In this document: positions 14,234 through 23,847 of the stretch, in pieces
Layout of the letters: each line of letters starts with the position of its first letter
Numbering within the stretch: position 1 is the first letter of the stretch
DNA from: a bacterium OM1 bin76
Lineage (GTDB): Bacteria > Actinomycetota > Acidimicrobiia > Spongiisociales > ZC4RG35
NCBI GenBank assembly: GCA_002238785.1
Contig: MPNA01000001.1
Span: 62,001 to 126,000 of the forward strand
DNA: 64,000 bases
Direction of reading: 5' to 3'
The notes under the pieces: generated by a model
Database searches by the model: none
What the model was told of the DNA's origin: nothing
What the model saw: only the letters and a program-made list of their open reading frames with translations
Made by a program: the position numbers and the translations under genes

Positions 14234-16278
14234 CGGGCGGGGTATTCCAGGAAGGTGGCGCGATCCCAGGTGTCCAGTTGGTGAACCGCTATTCCGCTGT
14301 GGGCGATCGAGTACACCCATTCATCGATGACGATCACCCGCTGCGGGACAGCCCAGTCCACCTTCCTCCAATCCGAGGAGTCCTCTCCGACCGGCCCGTC
14401 CGAGAGGGGGCGCAACAGGTCCTCCAAGGCCAGGTCGCCAGACCTGACATCGACAACGGCCACCCCCGCATCCTGGCTGCTTTCATTGTCGTCCCACCAA
14501 TATGCCCGATAGGGAATGAAAGCCCGATCATCGAAGAACAGAAAGGCCCGATGGTCGTTCTCCACGGGAGACCAACTGTATTCGGGTTCCAGCCCGTCGA
14601 CCTCCAAGGGTCGGAGATGAGCGACGCGGATGGGGTCGGTGGGGTCGGAGACATCGAACAGCGAGACCTGCAGGCCTTCGACCCTGCCTTCCAGAGAGGC
14701 ATCCTGACCCACTCCCAGCAGCAGGTCTTCCCCCACCGGGTGCAGGTATGAGGAGAACCCCGGAATCTTCAACTCTCCCAGCACCTGGGGGTCGGATGGA
14801 TCAGAGAGATCCAAGGCATAGAGTGGATCGATCTGGCGGAAGGTGACCACATATGCGTCGGGTCCCATGAATCTCACCGAGAAGATGCGTTCCCCCTCTC
14901 CCAATCCCCACACCGACCCGATCTCATCCAGCAGGTCGCCGTCGGGGCGAAGCACCGTGACATGACTCTCCGAGTCTTCGGTCCACCACCAAGACGGCGA
15001 AGTGGTGGCCGCCACCCGCAAGTCACCCTGGTACTCGTCCATCGAGAATTGATTCAGCAAGAAACCGGAGACCTCCCCGCTGGCCTCGTAGACGGGCAGG
15101 TCAGTTGAGGACGTGTCGAATTTGTGGATCAGCGTGGTGTATCCGGTTGACTCCGCTTCCACGTCATCCTCTGCCAGAGCCTGCCAGTTGACCCACCGGG
15201 CAGTGGCCACATAGACGCTGTCGGCGGTGGCGTACAGGGTGTCTCCCTCCGCCACGACACTGGCCGCCGACCAGTCGGTTATTCCCGACGACAGATCGAA
15301 CAGGAGGATGGAAAGGGTGTTCAAACCCGAGAACACACCCGGCGCCAGGACGTTGGAACAATCCACCAACTGGCCCCATTCGGGATTTCCCCCCTCGGGG
15401 GCCTGCAGAACGTAGGCCGGTAGCCAGTTCCCCAGGGTGGAGTTTCTCACCAGTTCCTTGTTTGCCTCGATGGCCTCCTGTTCGGCCCGCAAGCCGCTGC
15501 CCTGGGGATGCGCCCATTCGATCCCCACCGGATGGGAGGTGATCACCAGTCGCGCAACTCCATCGGACAGTCGAGAGCCGTTGTAGCTGCCGTCCACGCT
15601 CAGATCGGCCACCACCTGGGGAGAGGCCCGGTCGGAGATGTCGACCTGCACGATACGCGTCACAGGTCCCACCCGCCACTCCGAGGCAACCAGGAGCAGC
15701 ATGTCTTGGTGGAGCAGCATCTCCTGGGGTTGGAAATCGACGATGATCGATGACAGATGTGTCACTGTCCCGTCGTCCACCTCCACAATCCGCAGCCGGC
15801 CATTGGTGTCCAGCAATGAGTAGATGTAGAAGCCGTCGGTCTTGACCAGATCGGCTTCATCCACACCCGCCACCTGCACGTTGGTGCCGGTGAAAGAAGG
15901 CGTTGACGACCCGGCGGAGTCATCGGCCATGGCCGCCTCCTCCATGACTTCCGCATCCATCGCGGCCATCCTAAAGATCTGGGGACCCCCGTCCAGCCCG
16001 TAGGGACCCACCAGTTCCAGGGCGTTGTCGATGTAATAGTCGAGGATCTCGTCACAACTGCCGAAGGTTCGCAGGCCCACCGTGACCAGCCTCGGACCGT
16101 CATCGCCACTGGTGGTCTGGGTGCCTGCCCCGGTGGTGGACGGCGGTTGCTCCTCAACGGTCGTCTCCACACTTGGAGCAGTCGTAGAAGTCTCCGGAGG
16201 GGTCTGGACTTCCACATCGGCGCTGCAGGCCGAGACCCACATCACCCCCACCACCATCAAAATAAGTAAACGTTTCAT
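14230..16278 (-). CDS. Secreted beta-propeller lipoprotein
   Basis: 682 residues. Signal peptide MKRLLILMVVGVMWVSAC with lipobox VSAC gives a lipid-anchored Cys18. A Thr/Ser/Glu-rich linker (residues 20-60) follows, then a large domain containing VQVAGVDEADLVKTDG, typical of the C-terminal beta-propeller family of archaea and actinobacteria (Beta_propel, PF09826), with repeated blade-like segments and many Trp/Asp. Predicted to be on the outer face of the membrane; substrate or partner unknown. It follows trpA by 134 bases and is probably a separate unit. Confidence 0.8.
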   Translation of the reverse strand: MKRLLILMVVGVMWVSACSADVEVQTPPETSTTAPSVETTVEEQPPSTTGAGTQTTSGDDGPRLVTVGLRTFGSCDEILDYYIDNALELVGPYGLDGGPQIFRMAAMDAEVMEEAAMADDSAGSSTPSFTGTNVQVAGVDEADLVKTDGFYIYSLLDTNGRLRIVEVDDGTVTHLSSIIVDFQPQEMLLHQDMLLLVASEWRVGPVTRIVQVDISDRASPQVVADLSVDGSYNGSRLSDGVARLVITSHPVGIEWAHPQGSGLRAEQEAIEANKELVRNSTLGNWLPAYVLQAPEGGNPEWGQLVDCSNVLAPGVFSGLNTLSILLFDLSSGITDWSAASVVAEGDTLYATADSVYVATARWVNWQALAEDDVEAESTGYTTLIHKFDTSSTDLPVYEASGEVSGFLLNQFSMDEYQGDLRVAATTSPSWWWTEDSESHVTVLRPDGDLLDEIGSVWGLGEGERIFSVRFMGPDAYVVTFRQIDPLYALDLSDPSDPQVLGELKIPGFSSYLHPVGEDLLLGVGQDASLEGRVEGLQVSLFDVSDPTDPIRVAHLRPLEVDGLEPEYSWSPVENDHRAFLFFDDRAFIPYRAYWWDDNESSQDAGVAVVDVRSGDLALEDLLRPLSDGPVGEDSSDWRKVDWAVPQRVIVIDEWVYSIAHSGIAVHQLDTWDRATFLEYPAR

Positions 16279-16412
16279 GATTAAGCCCCCTGGTTCTGCT
16301 GTCCCTCCCTTCCTGATCTCACCTTAGGCCCCGGCAGGTCTTATGTCCGGGGATTGGTCCTCCCCCTCTGCCTTTCAAGACGCCCAGGCCGCGAAAACGT
16401 TTCTTTCGTGGA

Positions 16413-17264
16413 TCACCAACGGGCCGCTGCCGCCATCTCGCTCACCGCCGTGGCCAGTGCCCCTGCCGCATTCTGGGGATCGGAGGACTCCAGGACTCTG
16501 CGCACCAGAGCGGTCCCCACAATGAACCCGTCGGCCAGTCGGGCGGCCACCGCCGCCTGCTCGGGATTGGAGATCCCCACTCCCAGCACCACCGGGATGT
16601 CGGTGACGTCCCGGATCCGTTCCACCAACTCCTCCACCCGACTGCTCCACTCGCTCCTCTCGCCGGTCACTCCCAGGTTGGCCACCGCATAGATGAAGGT
16701 GGGCGACGCCTCGGCCACCGCCTTGATCCGCTTGTAGGTGGATGTCAGGGCCACGAACAACACCATTCCCAGGCCGTGGCGGCGGGCCGCCTCGCCCAGG
16801 GGTTGCGCTTCGTCAAACGGGAGGTCGGCGACGATCAGGCCTGCTGCCCCGGCTTCCGCCAGACGGTCGCAAAACCAGTCGGCTCCCCGGCGGAACACCG
16901 GATTGGCATAGGTCATGGCCAACGACGGAACGCCGGTGGTCTCCGATACCTCTCCCAGAATGGAGAGACTGCGGTCCAAGGTGGCTCCCGCCCCGATGGC
17001 CTGTTCACTTCCCCGGCAGATTACCGGCCCGTCCATAAGGGGATCCGAATAGGGGATGCCCACCTCGAATCCGTCGGCGCCGGCCTCGGCCATCGCCTGG
17101 AACATCGCAGGCGAGGAGCCCAGGTCGGGAAGGCCGGCGGTCAGAAAGGGAAGAAAAACCGACCGCTCCTCCCGGCGGGCGGTGACGAACAGGTCTGCGA
17201 TCCGCTCGGCGCCCGAACGCATGCGGGCCGCCTCGGTCGACGAGGTCCGATCCGAGCTTTTCAT
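16413..17264 (-). CDS. trpA: Tryptophan synthase alpha subunit TrpA
   Basis: Cleaves indole-3-glycerol phosphate to indole and glyceraldehyde-3-phosphate, channelling indole to TrpB. 283 residues, TIM barrel. The catalytic Glu and Asp are in [17 protein letters not shown]; the phosphate-binding end is GVGISNPEQ and [10 protein letters not shown] short N-terminal extension of about 20 residues precedes RIADLF. The ATG at 17264 overlaps the trpB stop (ATGA), which fixes the start against the longer frame. Confidence 0.96.
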   Translation of the reverse strand: MKSSDRTSSTEAARMRSGAERIADLFVTARREERSVFLPFLTAGLPDLGSSPAMFQAMAEAGADGFEVGIPYSDPLMDGPVICRGSEQAIGAGATLDRSLSILGEVSETTGVPSLAMTYANPVFRRGADWFCDRLAEAGAAGLIVADLPFDEAQPLGEAARRHGLGMVLFVALTSTYKRIKAVAEASPTFIYAVANLGVTGERSEWSSRVEELVERIRDVTDIPVVLGVGISNPEQAAVAARLADGFIVGTALVRRVLESSDPQNAAGALATAVSEMAAAARW

Positions 17265-18430
17265 AGCCTCTCCACCAGCATCTCCATGTCTTTGTCGCCC
17301 CGCCCCGACAGGTTGATCAACACGGTCTTGTTGCGAAGCGCCACCGCCTCCTTGGCAACCCATGCCACGGCATGAGCGCTCTCCAGGGCCGGGATGATGC
17401 CCTCAGTCCTGGCCAGAAGCCGCACTCCGTCCAGTGCTTCGCGGTCGGTGATGGAGACATAGCGGGCCAGTCCGGCCTCCTGGAAGTAGGAGTGCTCCGG
17501 TCCCACCCCCGGATAGTCGAGACCGGCCGAGATGGAGTGGGCCTCCAGCACCTGGCCGTCGTCGTCCTGAAGCATGTAAGTGAGAGCCCCGTGCAGAATC
17601 CCCGGGCTCCCCATGCCGATTGACGCCCCGTGCTGGCCGGTATGGATGCCCTCGCCGCCGGCCTCCACTCCCACCAGTTCCACCCCGGTCCCGGCCAGCG
17701 GCCAGAACATCCCGATGGCGTTGGACCCACCCCCCACGCAAGCCACCGCCACATCCGGCAACTGCTCCGATTGCCGAAGGATCTCCTCTCCGATCACTTT
17801 CTGCAATTCCCGCACCATCCAGGGGAAGGGGTGGGGACCCACCACCGAACCGATCACATACTGGGTCTCTTCCACGGTCCGGGCCCAGTCACGCATTGCC
17901 TCACTCACCGCGTCCTTCAGGGTTCCCGCGCCCGAGGACACCTCCACCACATCGGCCCCCAGGATCTGCATGCGGGAGACATTGGGAGCCTGGCGACGGA
18001 TGTCCACCACTCCCATGTAGACCTGGCACTCCAACCCCAGCACCGCCGCTGCGGTTGCGGTGGCCACCCCGTGCTGTCCGGCGCCGGTCTCGGCGATGAT
18101 ACGCGGTTTGCCCATCCGGTGCGCCAGCAGACCCTGTCCCAGGGCGTTGTTGATCTTGTGGGCGCCGGTATGAGCCAGATCCTCACGCTTCAGCCACACT
18201 TCGACCCCCAACCGTTCGCTGAGGCGGTGGGCGGGGTAGAGCGGCGTGGGACGGCCCACGTACAGTTCCAGCAACCGGTTGTATTCCCCCACGAACAACG
18301 GATCCGCCCAAGCCGCCGCGAACTCCTCCTCCAACTCCTCCAGGGCCGCCATCAAGGTCTCGGGAGCGAAACGGCCGCCGTACTCCCCGAAGCGACCTCT
18401 TCGGTCGGGGCGGTGCAGTCGGGGTTTCAT
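17261..18430 (-). CDS. trpB: Tryptophan synthase beta subunit TrpB
   Basis: PLP enzyme joining indole and serine to tryptophan. 389 residues. The PLP lysine is in [20 protein letters not shown] (the Lys after GAH); the phosphate-binding loop is [12 protein letters not shown]; the catalytic Glu region is [13 protein letters not shown]. This is the canonical TrpB1 type that pairs with TrpA, which is encoded directly downstream. Start overlaps the trpF stop by 4 bases. Confidence 0.97.
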   Translation of the reverse strand: MKPRLHRPDRRGRFGEYGGRFAPETLMAALEELEEEFAAAWADPLFVGEYNRLLELYVGRPTPLYPAHRLSERLGVEVWLKREDLAHTGAHKINNALGQGLLAHRMGKPRIIAETGAGQHGVATATAAAVLGLECQVYMGVVDIRRQAPNVSRMQILGADVVEVSSGAGTLKDAVSEAMRDWARTVEETQYVIGSVVGPHPFPWMVRELQKVIGEEILRQSEQLPDVAVACVGGGSNAIGMFWPLAGTGVELVGVEAGGEGIHTGQHGASIGMGSPGILHGALTYMLQDDDGQVLEAHSISAGLDYPGVGPEHSYFQEAGLARYVSITDREALDGVRLLARTEGIIPALESAHAVAWVAKEAVALRNKTVLINLSGRGDKDMEMLVERL

Positions 18431-19032
18431 AGTCTCTTGGCCTCTTTCACGAAGGAGCGGATACGGGCGGGGTCTTTGACTCCCAGTGAGGACTCTAGAT
18501 GAGAGGAAGCATCAACGCCCCACGGTTGCAGTCTATTCACCGCTTCAGCCACATTGTGGGGCGCCAAACCTCCCGCCAGCACCCATTTTCGGCCAATCTG
18601 GGGGACCCTTCCATAGTCAAAGGAGCGACCGGTCCCTCCGTGGCGGCGGGAGTCAGCCGTGTCGAGAATGGGGATCTGAGCGGGGGGCACCCCGTCCACG
18701 CAGACCCTTTGGCTACCCACCTTCACCGGCCTCAAGACCCTCAGCCCGTGACGGACGGCCGCTTCGGCGGCTTCGGCCCCGTGTCTCCCGTGAGGTTGCA
18801 CTCCCCACGCGCCCACCTGCTCCGCCAGTCCAATCAGGTCCCCGGGGGTTTGGTCCACCGTCACCAGAACCCCGGGTATCTGGGCGGCGCCCGCCAGGTA
18901 CTCGGCATTCTCCACCGAGATGCAGCGGGGCGTCCCTTCGGCCAGCACCATCCCGAAGGCATCGGCGCCCGCCTCCGAAGCCGCCTCCAGATCCGCCAAC
19001 GTCGACAGCCCGCACACCTTGACCCACACCAT
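18427..19032 (-). CDS. trpF: Phosphoribosylanthranilate isomerase TrpF
   Basis: Amadori rearrangement of phosphoribosylanthranilate in tryptophan synthesis. 201 residues, TIM barrel. Begins [15 protein letters not shown] with the catalytic Cys (KVCG); the catalytic Asp lies in [19 protein letters not shown], a motif followed by GGTG as expected. [13 protein letters not shown] and [20 protein letters not shown] are the phosphate-binding end. Start abuts trpC. Confidence 0.94.
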   Translation of the reverse strand: MVWVKVCGLSTLADLEAASEAGADAFGMVLAEGTPRCISVENAEYLAGAAQIPGVLVTVDQTPGDLIGLAEQVGAWGVQPHGRHGAEAAEAAVRHGLRVLRPVKVGSQRVCVDGVPPAQIPILDTADSRRHGGTGRSFDYGRVPQIGRKWVLAGGLAPHNVAEAVNRLQPWGVDASSHLESSLGVKDPARIRSFVKEAKRL

Positions 19033-19796
19033 CAGGGGGTGACACCTCGCATTCGGGAGACCAGATCGCCGGGACTGCGCGCCAGCACCAAGGCCTCACC
19101 CACCAGGACGGCGTCGTACCCCGCCTCGGCCATCTGCGCCGCCTGCGCCGGAGTGTGGATGCCGCTCTCGGCAATTCGTACCTCCACATCCCCCAGTAGC
19201 GGGGCCAGCCGCACCGACGTTGCCAGATCCACGTTGAAGTCGCGAAGATCGCGATTGTTGACCCCCACGATGCGGGCGCCGGCCGTGATGGCGCGCCGGG
19301 CCTCGGCGGCATTGTGCACCTCCACCAGCGCCGCCAAGCCCGCCTCGGCGCTCGCCTCCAACAGTTCCACCAACCGGCTGTCGTCCAGGATGGCCACGAT
19401 CAACAGCACCGCGTCGGCGCCGATCCGGGCCGCTTCCCACACCTGGGCGGCGTCCAGCGTGAAGTCCTTGCGCAACACCGGGATGTCCACCGCCTCGGCG
19501 ACCATGGTCAGATCCCGGTTGGAGCCGCCGAAGTGATCCGGTTCAGTCAGCACCGAGACCGCCGAGGCGCCAGCCTGCTGGTATATCCGGGCCTGTTCCA
19601 CCGCATCCAGCCCAGCAGCCAGCACTCCCCGCGAGGGTGATCGCCTCTTCACCTCCCCGATCACTCCCAGTCCCGGTTCACCCAGAGCGGACGCCAACCC
19701 CCGGGCTGTCCGGGGACTCTGCGGGTCAACTCCCTCCCGTTCCTTGAGTTCTGCTATCCGCCGTTGGGTGGAGGCGATTATCTCATCCAGCATCAC
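19032..19796 (-). CDS. trpC: Indole-3-glycerol phosphate synthase TrpC
   Basis: Closes the indole ring from carboxyphenylaminodeoxyribulose phosphate. 254 residues. Catalytic Lys in GEVKRRSPSRG, LRKDFTLDAAQVWEA (second Lys) and GVNNRDLRDFNVD are all present. The stop overlaps the trpF start. The 113 bases between trpC and the upstream isomerase gene probably hold a trpCFBA promoter; no obvious leader peptide with Trp codons was seen. Confidence 0.96.
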   Translation of the reverse strand: MMLDEIIASTQRRIAELKEREGVDPQSPRTARGLASALGEPGLGVIGEVKRRSPSRGVLAAGLDAVEQARIYQQAGASAVSVLTEPDHFGGSNRDLTMVAEAVDIPVLRKDFTLDAAQVWEAARIGADAVLLIVAILDDSRLVELLEASAEAGLAALVEVHNAAEARRAITAGARIVGVNNRDLRDFNVDLATSVRLAPLLGDVEVRIAESGIHTPAQAAQMAEAGYDAVLVGEALVLARSPGDLVSRMRGVTP

Positions 19797-19909
19797 CCTG
19801 CGATTCTACGAAGTCCGGCCCCCCTGAAACCCGGGACGGCGCCAAGAAGGGCCCCGAACCAACTCTCAACTGAGCAGGGTCCCGTTCCGATCGACTTCGA
19901 AAGAGACCC

Positions 19910-20695
19910 TCAGAACCCGAAAACCCGCCGGCAGGCCCGGGCGGCCCGATCACTGTCACCGCCTTGGGGAACCAACTCGAAGGAGACCAACCCGTCATAC
20001 CCCTGGGCTTCCAGCACTCGACGCAGATGAGCGTAGTTGATCTCCCCGGTGCCGGGCTGTCCCCTCCCCGGCACGTCGGCCACATCGAACCTGCCCATCC
20101 ACGGCAGCGCCGCAAGAAGGTTGTCGGTGAGCCGCCCTCCGGACAGTTGCTGGTGAAAGCAGTCGAACGCCAACCGGACCCGGGGGTGATCCACCGCCCG
20201 GCACACAGCCACCGTCATGCCCACCTCATCCCAAAAGTACCCCGGGACGTACACATTATTAATGGCCTCCACCCCCAGGGTGATCCCGGTTCCCTCCACC
20301 AGTTTCACAGCCTCTGCCAACCCGTCCACGCAAGACTGGAAACGGGCCTGCCAGGTGAGTGGGGGCGGCTTGACGATCACCCCGCCCGGGCCGATTCCAT
20401 CACTGAAAGTGTGCAGTTGGGTGGCTCCCACCCGCTCGGCCACCTCCACGGAGGCAGCCAACTCCTCCAACACCTGCCCGCGTTGGGAAGGGTCGGCCAG
20501 GCCCCCCTGACGATGCCCGAAGAAGCCTCCCAGAGCCACGCCCTCGGACCGACAGACCTCGCCCAACTCGTCGATGTCCACATCCCTCCAATCCCACAAG
20601 TCCACCTGATCGAAGCCATGGGACCCCGCTTTGCGGACCCGGTCGGGAAAGGAAAGCTCAGTCCACATGAATTGCAGACTGACCCCGTGTTTCAT
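19910..20695 (-). CDS. TIM-barrel sugar isomerase/epimerase, hydroxypyruvate isomerase-like
   Basis: 261 residues. Begins MKHGVSLQFMWTELSFPDRV and contains GVEAINNV, RLAFDCFHQQLSGGRL, GRFDVADVPGRGQPGTGEI and GYDGLVSFELVPQ. These are the metal-ligand positions (Glu, Asp, His, Glu) of the AP-endonuclease-2-like barrels; the PGRGQPGTGEI loop is typical of hydroxypyruvate isomerase and its relatives. The true substrate is not determined. The ATG overlaps the SDR stop (TGATG), so it belongs to the E1/lipoyl/SDR cassette rather than to trpC. Confidence 0.82.
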   Translation of the reverse strand: MKHGVSLQFMWTELSFPDRVRKAGSHGFDQVDLWDWRDVDIDELGEVCRSEGVALGGFFGHRQGGLADPSQRGQVLEELAASVEVAERVGATQLHTFSDGIGPGGVIVKPPPLTWQARFQSCVDGLAEAVKLVEGTGITLGVEAINNVYVPGYFWDEVGMTVAVCRAVDHPRVRLAFDCFHQQLSGGRLTDNLLAALPWMGRFDVADVPGRGQPGTGEINYAHLRRVLEAQGYDGLVSFELVPQGGDSDRAARACRRVFGF

Positions 20696-21471
20696 CACAC
20701 CCCTCCCACCGTGGCGCCCCCGTTGACCAACAGCGTCTGTCCGGTGATCATCCGGGCTGCCGGTGAGGCAAGGAACACCACCGCTTCGGCGATGTCGGGC
20801 GGCAGAATGGCTTCGGTGATCATCTGACCCTCCGCCACCAACCGCAGGTACTTCTCGGGGATCTCGGCGGTGGTGATCTCGGTGGTGACCAGTCCCGGCC
20901 CCACCGCATTCACGGCGATGCCGAACTGGCCCATCTCCCGGGCAAGGCTGCGGGTCATCACCGAAACCGCCCCCTTGGAAGCCACGTAGTGCATCAGGTT
21001 GGACATCCCGAAAGTGATCACGTTGGAGGAGAGGTTCACCACCCGTCCTCCCCCGATGACCTTCATGGGTTCCAGCACCTCCCGGCAGAGCAGGAAGATG
21101 GAGTCCACGTTCACCTCCATCACCCGGCGCCACTCGGCCAACTCGATCTCCCAGAAGGGCCGACGCGGTATCCCTGCGAACAAACCGGCGTTGTTGATCA
21201 GAATGTCCAGGCGACCGTTGCGATCCGTCACCTGCCGGACCGCCGTCTTCACCCCTTGTTCGTCGGTAACGTCGACGACTTGGAACCGGGCCCCACCACC
21301 GGCGGCCGCGATGGAGTCAACTGTCTCCGAAGCCGGGGCCAGGTCGAAGATCTCCACCGTCGCCCCCCGGGACGCCAGAGCTTCTGAGATCCGGCGCCCG
21401 ATGGCCCGGGCGCCGCCGGTGACGATCGCCACCTGTCCGGACAGGTCTTCGAGGTCGTTTCCTGATTGCAT
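20695..21471 (-). CDS. Short-chain dehydrogenase/reductase
   Basis: 258 residues. NAD(P)-binding TGGARAIG near residue 18, then INNAGLF, the catalytic Ser region (VVNLSSNV) and YVASKG (Tyr-x3-Lys), all in order. The Asp after the second strand (EIFDLA) favours NAD. Fourth gene of the cassette, between the lipoyl domain and the isomerase; likely acts on a hydroxy/keto substrate of the same pathway. Confidence 0.88.
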   Translation of the reverse strand: MQSGNDLEDLSGQVAIVTGGARAIGRRISEALASRGATVEIFDLAPASETVDSIAAAGGGARFQVVDVTDEQGVKTAVRQVTDRNGRLDILINNAGLFAGIPRRPFWEIELAEWRRVMEVNVDSIFLLCREVLEPMKVIGGGRVVNLSSNVITFGMSNLMHYVASKGAVSVMTRSLAREMGQFGIAVNAVGPGLVTTEITTAEIPEKYLRLVAEGQMITEAILPPDIAEAVVFLASPAARMITGQTLLVNGGATVGGV

Positions 21472-21489
21472 GCCTTCCTCCTTCTGTGG

Positions 21490-21723
21490 CTACTCCACGA
21501 GGACCAGCACCGTGCCGACATCCACCGTCTCGTCTTCCTCCACCAGGATGCGGACCACCGTCCCCGCCACCGGCGATTCCAGGTCCACCTCCACCTTCTC
21601 GGTCTCCACCACCCCGATCACATCACCCACTTCTATCCGGTCCCCCACCTCTATCTCCCAGGAGACAATGGTGCCCTCCTCCATGGTCAGGCCCCACTTG
21701 GGCATCAGGATGTCTCGGGTCAT
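21490..21723 (-). CDS. Stand-alone lipoyl-domain protein
   Basis: 77 residues: a complete lipoyl domain and nothing else. It starts MTRDILMPKWGLTMEEG and carries the attachment lysine in VVETEKVEVD, with the symmetric hairpin ending in GTVLVLVE. In 2-oxo-acid dehydrogenases this domain is the N-terminus of E2; here the peripheral-subunit-binding and acyltransferase parts are missing and no stop-interrupted remnant follows. It lies between E1 beta and the SDR, 18 bases from the latter, and so looks like a designed free carrier domain. Confidence 0.88.
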   Translation of the reverse strand: MTRDILMPKWGLTMEEGTIVSWEIEVGDRIEVGDVIGVVETEKVEVDLESPVAGTVVRILVEEDETVDVGTVLVLVE

Positions 21724-21757
21724 TGGGGGTCTCCCTTCTATTGGTGGTCCCTGGCGA

Positions 21758-22759
21758 TCAAACAGGCGTGAGCCGGCCTGGTGATCCCTTCACAGTGGCC
21801 CGGATACCCTCGGCGATCCGGGCGGCGTCGGGGATGACGAAGCCTTCCAACTCCGGCGCGTATGGCATGGGGGTGTTGGCGCCGCACACCCTGGTGATCG
21901 GCGCCCCGAGCAGGTCCCACATCTCTTCCGCCGCTATGGCGGCTATTTCAGCGCCCACTCCTCCCCGGCGCGGGGCTTCATGAGCCACCAGAAGTCTTCC
22001 CGTCTTTCGAAGCGAATCCGACAGCAACCGGCGATCGAAAGGAACCAGCGAGCGGGGATCCAGCACCTCCACGGAGATCCCTTCCTCCTCCAACCTCTCC
22101 GCCGCCTCCAAAGCCGCATAGAGGGTGTGCAGGTACGAGACCACCGTGACATCCTCTCCTTCCCGCACCACTCTGCCCTCCCCCAACGGCAGAGGATCGA
22201 CCTGGTCGGGAACCTGATCGGACCTCCCGTAGAGAAGCTTGTGCTCGAACACCATCACCGGGTCGGGGTCCCGGATTGCAGCCTTCACCAACCCCTTGGC
22301 GTCGGCGGCGTTGGAGGGCGCCACCACTTTCAACCCGGGAGTGTGCACGAACCAGGCTTCCAGACTCTGGGAGTGTTGGCCGGCGGTTGATCCCGCCGTC
22401 CCGGTCACCATCCTCACTGTCACCGGAACCCCGATCCGGCCCCCGGTCATGTACGAAGTCTTGGCCGCCTGGTTCACCAGCATGTCCATGGCCAGCGTCA
22501 CGAAGTCCCCGAACATCACCTCCACCACCGGGCGCGCTCCCACCAGTGCGGCGCCGACCGCTGCCCCGACGATGGCTTCCTCGGAGATCGGGGTGTCGAA
22601 CACCCGGTCGGGCCCGAACTTCTTGAACAACCCCCGGGTGACCCCGAACACTCCCCCTGCCTCACCGATGTCCTCCCCGATCAGAAAGACCTCGGGGTCT
22701 CTCTCCATCTCCTCGGCCAGCGCCTCTGCGATCGCCGCCCCGTACCGCAGTTTCCTCAT
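21758..22759 (-). CDS. 2-oxo-acid dehydrogenase-type E1 beta subunit
   Basis: 333 residues. Transketolase-like pyrimidine-binding domain followed by the C-terminal transketolase domain, as in PdhB/AcoB/BkdB. Visible landmarks: FLIGEDIGEAGGVFGVT, FDTPISEEAIVGAAVGAAL, VRMVTGTAGSTAGQHSQSLEAWFVH (interrupted here only by length: VRMVTG, then GQHSQSLEAWF) and LVAHEAPRRGGVGAEIAA. Forms the TPP-dependent heterotetramer with E1 alpha; starts overlap by 4 bases. Closest in look to acetoin-dehydrogenase-like and branched-chain-like E1 proteins. Confidence 0.9.
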   Translation of the reverse strand: MRKLRYGAAIAEALAEEMERDPEVFLIGEDIGEAGGVFGVTRGLFKKFGPDRVFDTPISEEAIVGAAVGAALVGARPVVEVMFGDFVTLAMDMLVNQAAKTSYMTGGRIGVPVTVRMVTGTAGSTAGQHSQSLEAWFVHTPGLKVVAPSNAADAKGLVKAAIRDPDPVMVFEHKLLYGRSDQVPDQVDPLPLGEGRVVREGEDVTVVSYLHTLYAALEAAERLEEEGISVEVLDPRSLVPFDRRLLSDSLRKTGRLLVAHEAPRRGGVGAEIAAIAAEEMWDLLGAPITRVCGANTPMPYAPELEGFVIPDAARIAEGIRATVKGSPGRLTPV

Positions 22760-23745
22760 CGCAGCGCCATTCCCTGATGAGTCTCGGTGTACACGTCCTC
22801 CAGTGCCTCACCCGGTTGGGGATGAGGACTCTGCTCGGCAAAGCGGGCTGCCCCGTCCAAGCGGTCCTCCACCGCCTGGCGCACTTCCCGAAGCACCGAG
22901 TCATCGACTCCCCGGTCCCGGAGGTGCTTTGCGAACACCACCAGCGGATCCCGGGCCATCCACTCCTCCAGTTCTCCGGGTGGGCGGTAACGGGCCATGT
23001 CCCCCTCGTAGTGACCGCGGTGACGATAGGTGCGGGCTTCGATCAAGGTGGGACCCTCCCCTGCCCGGGCCCGATCCACCGCTTCTTGGGCGGCCTTCCG
23101 CACCTCCAAGACGTAGTTTCCCTCCACCACCACCTCCATGGCGTAGGAATCGGCCCGCCGGGCGATCTCGGTTATGGGCTGGTGCTTGTGCTGGGGAGTG
23201 AACTCGCCGTAGAAGTTGTTCTCGCACACAAACACGACCGGCAGCAACCAGAGGGCAGACAGATTGAGCGACTCGTGGAAACTCCCCTCATTGGTGGCCC
23301 CGTCCCCGAAGAATGAGACCGCCACCCGCTTTTTTCCCTCCCGTTTCTTCTGGAGTGCGGCGCCGGTGGCCAGCGGTATCCCTCCTCCCACTATGCCGTT
23401 GGCCCCCAGGAACCCCAGTTCCGCATCGATCATGTGCAACGACCCTCCCTTGGCGCGGTTGTAACCGTCCTGCCGGGCATACAACTCGGCGTACATCCGG
23501 TTGGGTTCGGCGCCCCGGGCCAGCATGTGACCATGCCCCCGATGGGTGCTGGTGATCACGTCCCCCTCCTCCAACGCGGCGCACACCCCCACCGCCACCG
23601 CTTCCTGGCCGACATAAGGATGCAGGAAACCGGGGATGAATCCCTGCTGGCGCAGATGGGCAGCCCGTTCCTCGAACCGCCGGATCAGATACATCGAACG
23701 GAACAGTTCGATGTCGTGGTCAAGATTCATGTTCCGCCCGGTCAT
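22756..23745 (-). CDS. 2-oxo-acid dehydrogenase-type E1 alpha subunit (acetoin dehydrogenase-like)
   Basis: 329 residues. The TPP-binding motif is present: FFGDGATNEGSFHESLNLSALW through ENNFYGEFTP (GDG ... NN). The N-terminal MYLIRRFEERAAHLRQQG and HPYVGQEAVAVGV, plus STHRGHGHMLARG, are typical of AcoA/PdhA. First gene of the five-gene cassette and 102 bases after ygfZ, where a promoter could lie. The oxidised 2-oxo acid or acyloin substrate is unknown, since no E2 core or E3 is encoded nearby. Confidence 0.9.
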   Translation of the reverse strand: MTGRNMNLDHDIELFRSMYLIRRFEERAAHLRQQGFIPGFLHPYVGQEAVAVGVCAALEEGDVITSTHRGHGHMLARGAEPNRMYAELYARQDGYNRAKGGSLHMIDAELGFLGANGIVGGGIPLATGAALQKKREGKKRVAVSFFGDGATNEGSFHESLNLSALWLLPVVFVCENNFYGEFTPQHKHQPITEIARRADSYAMEVVVEGNYVLEVRKAAQEAVDRARAGEGPTLIEARTYRHRGHYEGDMARYRPPGELEEWMARDPLVVFAKHLRDRGVDDSVLREVRQAVEDRLDGAARFAEQSPHPQPGEALEDVYTETHQGMALR

Positions 23746-23847
23746 CCTGTTTCATGGTAGAGGCTTGATGCAGCCCCAATGCCGAAGCTGCCCGAGTCCC
23801 AAACCTCGTCTGCTGCGGAGACGAGGGCTATCATCGCCCAGGCTCGG

